Source of the DNA: Bifidobacterium leontopitheci
Lineage (GTDB): Bacteria; Actinomycetota; Actinomycetes; Actinomycetales; Bifidobacteriaceae
Reading direction: 5' to 3'
Length of the DNA: 46,927 nucleotides
Assembly (NCBI RefSeq): GCF_009193355.1
Contig: NZ_WBVT01000027.1
Coordinates: forward strand, 1-46,927
Positions 44,171 through 46,927 of this stretch are shown here, one piece after another. Positions within the stretch are counted from its first letter, which is position 1. The number at the start of each line of letters is the position of its first letter. The position numbers were made by a program, and so were the translations under genes. Below the pieces are notes generated by a model. It was not told where the DNA came from. It searched no databases and worked only from the letters and a program-made list of their open reading frames with translations.

Positions 44171-44207
44171 GCCATGGAAGGTCCATGGCCGAATAGTCCG
44201 AAGGAGG
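44171..44207 (+). promoter_or_regulatory. rpsF leader stem-loop and strong ribosome site
   Basis: GCCATGG (44171-44177) and CCATGGC (44183-44189) form a 7-bp hairpin, followed by CCG-containing sequence and AAGGAGG (44201-44207). Leaders of S6 operons in many bacteria bind the S6:S18 complex and repress translation. The position fits, but I cannot confirm the full conserved fold. Confidence 0.4.
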
Positions 44208-44213
44208 TGGGTG

Positions 44214-44510
44214 ATGTCTGCGCACAAGTACGAACTGATGTTCATTGCCGATCCTGAGCTGGATGAGCGAGGTCTGAAGAAGCTGACCGAGCAGTATCTG
44301 GAGCTCGTCACCAAGAATGGTGGTACCGTCGACAACACTGATATCTGGGGTCGCCGCAAGCTCGCTTACGAGATCGACGGCAAGACCGAGGGCAACTACG
44401 TCGTGGTCAACTACACGACCGATCCCGCGACCAGCGCCGAGCTCGACCGCGTGCTCAACCTCAACGAGTCCGTCGTCCGCACGAAGATTCTTCGCAAGGA
44501 CGCCAAGTAA
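44214..44510 (+). CDS. rpsF: 30S ribosomal protein S6
   Basis: 98 residues, the usual size. S6 binds S18 on the platform of the small subunit. The sequence [37 protein letters not shown], with [24 protein letters not shown] and [14 protein letters not shown], is diagnostic. I chose the ATG at 44214 over the GTG just before it because AAGGAGG then sits at ideal distance. First gene of the rpsF-ssb-rpsR-rplI cluster. Confidence 0.98.
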   Translation: MSAHKYELMFIADPELDERGLKKLTEQYLELVTKNGGTVDNTDIWGRRKLAYEIDGKTEGNYVVVNYTTDPATSAELDRVLNLNESVVRTKILRKDAK

Positions 44511-44568
44511 ATCCGCACGTTTCCAGTTCGCGACTCGCCTGAGCGAGCCGAAGTAAGAAGGAACAGTC

Positions 44569-45267
44569 ATGGCAGGTGAAACGATCATCACCGTGGTGGG
44601 CAACCTCACCGCGGATCCCGAGCTGCGCACCATCGGTTCCGGCGCCAGCGTCGCAAGCTTCACCATCGCTTCGACGCCGCGTACGTACAACCGCCAGTCC
44701 GGCCAGTTCGAGGACGGGCAGGCGTTGTTCATGCGGTGCTCCGCATGGCGTGACTTGGCCGATCACTGCGCCCAGACCCTGAGCAAGGGCATGCGCGTGA
44801 TCGCACAGGGCCGGCTTCAGCAGCGCTCTTATCAGGCGAACGACGGCTCCACCCGCACCGTCGTGGAGATGACGGTCGACGAAATCGGCCCGTCCCTGCG
44901 ATACGCGACCGCACAGGTCACCCGCACGTCGGGCGGCCAGGGCGGATTCTCCGGCCGCAACGGCGGCTTCAACGGGGGCCAGAACGCCGACAACGGCGGC
45001 TTCGGCGGCAACGCCGGAGGCAACCAGGGCTATCAGGGCGGCCGTTCCAACGGCGGCTTCGGTGGCGGCAACTACCAGGGTGGCGGCAATGGCGGCTACC
45101 AGGGTGGTGCCAGCGGCTACCAGGGCGGAGCTTCCGCCGGTGCCATTCAGCAGGCCGCGCCCGCGACCGATCCGTGGAGCTCGTCCGACAACGGCGCAGG
45201 AGCGTCGTTCGGCACATTCGGAGGGTCGTCCGATTTCGGCGGCGATTCCGAAGAGCCGGAGTTCTGA
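44569..45267 (+). CDS. ssb: Single-stranded DNA-binding protein
   Basis: 232 residues. SSB coats single-stranded DNA in replication and repair and recruits partners through its C-terminal tip. The OB fold (about residues 1-115) starts [35 protein letters not shown] and includes [36 protein letters not shown] Gly/Gln/Asn-rich flexible linker (about 125-200) follows. The acidic end GGDSEEPEF is a variant of the usual DDEPPF-type tip, ending in Phe. GAAGGAAC lies upstream of the ATG. It is 58 bases after rpsF, so probably co-transcribed. Confidence 0.97.
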   Translation: MAGETIITVVGNLTADPELRTIGSGASVASFTIASTPRTYNRQSGQFEDGQALFMRCSAWRDLADHCAQTLSKGMRVIAQGRLQQRSYQANDGSTRTVVEMTVDEIGPSLRYATAQVTRTSGGQGGFSGRNGGFNGGQNADNGGFGGNAGGNQGYQGGRSNGGFGGGNYQGGGNGGYQGGASGYQGGASAGAIQQAAPATDPWSSSDNGAGASFGTFGGSSDFGGDSEEPEF

Positions 45268-45365
45268 CAGGCGCCTGCGTCCAGCCGTAACACGCGAACC
45301 GACATATCAGACTTAGACCCTGATATCAGAAACAACACATCATACGTATTTTCAAGGAGAACATC

Positions 45366-45614
45366 ATGTCACGTAAAAGGCCGCAACCGCCGGTCAAGCC
45401 GTTCAAGAAGAAGCCGAACCCGCTGAAGGCCGCCAAGGTCTCCGAGATCGACTACAAGGACGTTGCGCTGCTGCGCAAGTTCATCTCCGACCGCGGCAAG
45501 ATTCGTTCCCGCCGTATCACCGGCGTGACCGTGCAGGAGCAGCGCGAGCTCTCCAAGGCGATCAAGAACGCCCGCGAGATGGCTCTGCTGCCGTACGCCA
45601 CCACCGGTCGCTGA
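45366..45614 (+). CDS. rpsR: 30S ribosomal protein S18
   Basis: 82 residues, normal for the family. S18 pairs with S6 on the small-subunit platform. The sequence [54 protein letters not shown] is characteristic. CAAGGAGA precedes the ATG. No Cys zinc motif is present at the N-terminus. The 98-base gap after ssb is AT-richer and could hold an internal promoter. Confidence 0.98.
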   Translation: MSRKRPQPPVKPFKKKPNPLKAAKVSEIDYKDVALLRKFISDRGKIRSRRITGVTVQEQRELSKAIKNAREMALLPYATTGR

Positions 45615-45629
45615 TAGGAGGATAGGAAC

Positions 45630-46076
45630 ATGGCTGAAACCAAGGTTATTCTCACCAAGACCGTGTCCAACCTCGGTCACTCCGGTGATGTCGTCGCCGT
45701 CAAGTCCGGCTACGCCCGCAACTACCTGATCCCGCAGGGCCTCGCGTTCCAGTGGACCCGCGGCGCCGAGGCGCAGATCGTGCAGATGAAGCGCGCCCGC
45801 CTCGCCAAGGCCGTCGCCACCCGCGAAGAGGCCGTCGCCGCCAAGGCCGTCATCGAAGGCACCACCGTCGAGATCGCCGCCAAGGTGTCCGAGTCCGGCA
45901 AGCTGTTCGGTAGCGTTTCCGCCGAGCAGATCGCCCTCGCCCTCTCCGACAAGGCCCCGGTCAACCCGAAGGCCATCGAGGTCGAGCCGATCAAGACCAC
46001 CGGTGACTTCCCGGCCAAGGTCGCTCTGCACCCGGAGATCACCGCGTCCTTCTTCGTGAAGGTCGTCGCCGAGTGA
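45630..46076 (+). CDS. rplI: 50S ribosomal protein L9
   Basis: 148 residues. L9 binds 23S rRNA through its N-terminal domain and stretches out from the large subunit. The N-terminal signature [28 protein letters not shown] is present, then the long connecting helix (about residues 40-75) and the C-terminal domain ([17 protein letters not shown]...). GGAGGATAGGA lies upstream of the ATG, 15 bases after rpsR. A strong terminator follows, marking the end of the operon. Confidence 0.98.
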   Translation: MAETKVILTKTVSNLGHSGDVVAVKSGYARNYLIPQGLAFQWTRGAEAQIVQMKRARLAKAVATREEAVAAKAVIEGTTVEIAAKVSESGKLFGSVSAEQIALALSDKAPVNPKAIEVEPIKTTGDFPAKVALHPEITASFFVKVVAE

Positions 46077-46151
46077 GTCTTGCCGTCACGGTAAGACGAG
46101 CATTTTCTCGCACTATAAGCCTGCTTCCATAGCTGGCTGAGCTTAAGCATC

Positions 46152-46195
46152 GAAGGCCCTTCGCCGAGCATCCGCCCGGCGAAGGGCCTTCCTCG
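46152..46195 (+). terminator. Intrinsic terminator of the ribosomal operon
   Basis: GAAGGCCCTTCGCCG (46152-46166) and CGGCGAAGGGCCTTC (46177-46191) form a perfect 15-bp stem with a 10-base loop, followed by CTCGTTCC. Confidence 0.88.
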
Positions 46196-46273
46196 TTCCG
46201 TACGGGTACGCGTGGTCATGTGCATATACGAGGCGTCGCTGCGGGGCACGCCCACAAGCGCTCGGTGCGCTTG

Positions 46274-46374
46274 CGTCACTCTGCTCGCCCTGTCTGAGTG
46301 ACGCACACCTGGAATCCATTGGAAATACTGGGTTTGTCGCCTTGCGTCACTGTGCTCGGGCGAGCAGAGTGACA
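46274..46374. repeat. 101-bp interspersed palindromic element, copy 4
   Basis: It begins CGTCACTCTGCTCGCCC and ends GGGCGAGCAGAGTGACA, giving nearly perfect 16-bp outer arms. The centre keeps CCATTGGAAATACTGGGTTT, clearly related to copies 2 and 3. It lies between the rplI terminator and the tRNA-Lys terminator. Confidence 0.88.
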
Positions 46375-46393
46375 CAAGACTTGAGTGAGAATA

Positions 46394-46420
46394 CAAAAAA
46401 CCGGAACCAATCGGTTCCGG
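46394..46420 (-). terminator. Intrinsic terminator of tRNA-Lys
   Basis: On the minus strand CCGGAACC-GATT-GGTTCCGG (46420 to 46401) is followed by six T (the A run at 46395-46400). It starts 11 bases after the tRNA 3-prime end. Confidence 0.9.
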
Positions 46421-46430
46421 TCAATCGATG

Positions 46431-46504
46431 TGCCCCCGCAGGGATTCGAACCCTGGACACGCTGATTAAGAGTCAGCTGCTCTAACCAACTGAGCTACGG
46501 GGGC
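46431..46504 (-). tRNA. tRNA-Lys (anticodon CTT)
   Basis: Read on the minus strand, 74 bases fold as a cloverleaf. The acceptor arm is GCCCCCG/CGGGGGC with discriminator A; the D arm is in TAGCTCAGTTGGTTAGAGCA. The anticodon arm CTGACTCTTAATCAG carries CTT in the loop CTCTTAA, which reads codon AAG. The T arm contains GGTTCGAATCC. CCA is not encoded. A terminator follows. Confidence 0.97.
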
Positions 46505-46623
46505 AGTGGTTAGATGTTGAAGTGTTCCTTGCAACAGCTGATAAATATACTCGTATCGCCGGCAAATGCAACTCACGGCGTGTCGCAAGTGTTTCCAACG
46601 ATTCGTCGATGAGCTGCGCACGC

Positions 46624-46709
46624 GACGCACCCCCACGCGACGCACCCCCACACGACGCACCCCCACACGACGCACCCCCACACGACGCACCCCCACACGA
46701 CGCACCCCT
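46624..46709. repeat. 15-bp tandem repeat, five copies plus a partial
   Basis: Units of GACGCACCCCCACAC start at 46624, 46639, 46654, 46669, 46684 and, partial, at 46699. The first unit has CGC in place of CAC at its end. The array is open in several frames because 15 is a multiple of three; there is no ribosome site, so I do not call a gene. It runs directly into the inverted repeat at 46704. Confidence 0.9.
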
Positions 46710-46751
46710 TGATGTCACAGCGGGTAGGTACCCGCTGTGACATCAAGGGGT
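46704..46751. repeat. Perfect 23-bp inverted repeat with 2-base centre
   Basis: The left arm (46704-46726, ACCCCTTGATG...GCGGGTA) is exactly complementary to the right arm (46729-46751), with GG between. It is among the longest perfect stems in the window. No T-run follows on either strand. It could be a cruciform or recombination site, a footprint of a mobile element, or a very stable RNA hairpin. The rest of 46752-46895 shows no gene. Confidence 0.9.
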
Positions 46752-46900
46752 AACGCATCGGATAGTCGAATGCCTAACCCGTTGCCGACTCATGCCGCCA
46801 CCACCGTGTTTATTTATCTGATGGGTTGAGTGGCGACGCTGACGCTCGCACCATGCGTGGTGTTGTTTGAAAACCTACGCGTGGGAGGGGACTTCAGCGT

Positions 46901-46927
46901 GTGGCGCGTCGTGCGGCGCGTTTGCGG
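46901..46927 (+). CDS. Possible start of a gene running out of the window
   Basis: GTG at 46901 (or 46899) follows GGGAGGGGAC at suitable spacing. The few visible codons of the 46901 frame read MARRAARLR, a basic start that could lead into a signal peptide or a DNA-binding protein. Only nine codons are visible, so the call is tentative. Confidence 0.25.

Noticed and set aside
41208..44732. 1,174-residue minus-strand frame across prs and the zinc-ribbon gene
   Set aside because: It overlaps several well-supported plus-strand genes, terminators and ribosome sites, so it cannot be real.
46466..46758. Small repeat proteins encoded by the 15-bp array
   Set aside because: Open only because of the 15-bp period; one frame also runs through the tRNA-Lys gene.

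Overview
The window is chromosomal DNA of a high-GC actinobacterium, most likely a Bifidobacterium. The evidence is the strongly GC-biased codon use, the many sortase-anchored surface proteins, a cell-wall-anchored GH101 endo-alpha-N-acetylgalactosaminidase (an enzyme best known from gut bifidobacteria that feed on mucin), and the rpsF-ssb-rpsR-rplI order. I did not assign a species.

Layout. (1) 0.3-14.5 kb: three consecutive plus-strand sortase substrates that look like a pilus/adhesin locus: a giant 2,699-residue Cna_B-repeat protein (IPMTG signal), a beta-helix plus SpaA-like protein (LPMTG) and a pilin-like protein (LPKTG). No sortase gene is present beside them in the window. (2) 14.6-18.1 kb: a TetR regulator and an MFS exporter on the minus strand, embedded in an unusual density of hairpin repeats, including a 12-unit array with a 50-52 bp period. 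(3) 18.2-23.5 kb: housekeeping genes for phospholipid and wall synthesis: PlsC-type acyltransferase, gpsA, ddl and a glycerophosphodiester phosphodiesterase. (4) 23.5-35.5 kb: tandem repeats followed by three more sortase-anchored proteins: the GH101 mucin O-glycanase, a subtilisin-like protease preceded by a poly-G tract, and a coiled-coil protein with a CAP/SEC10-like domain. (5) 35.6-37.1 kb: an unrecognised, less GC-rich coiled-coil membrane protein and a 53-residue minus-strand membrane protein. (6) 37.6-44.1 kb: two zinc-ribbon membrane proteins flanking prs. Each is preceded, at almost the same distance, by the same 20-bp near-palindrome. (7) 44.2-46.1 kb: rpsF-ssb-rpsR-rplI. (8) 46.1-46.9 kb: a tRNA-Lys, 15-bp tandem repeats and a 23-bp perfect inverted repeat at the window edge.

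How parts may work together (inference). The surface proteins could serve host adhesion and mucin use: pili attach, GH101 releases core-1 disaccharide from mucin glycopeptides, and the anchored protease could cut the exposed peptide. The pilin-type proteins carry LPMTG/LPKTG/IPMTG signals, while the enzymes and coiled-coil protein carry L(S/A)KTG, which suggests two sortase specificities. The most novel items are non-coding: the 51-bp hairpin array, a 101-bp palindromic element present four times in intergenic DNA, and the shared zinc-ribbon-gene operator.
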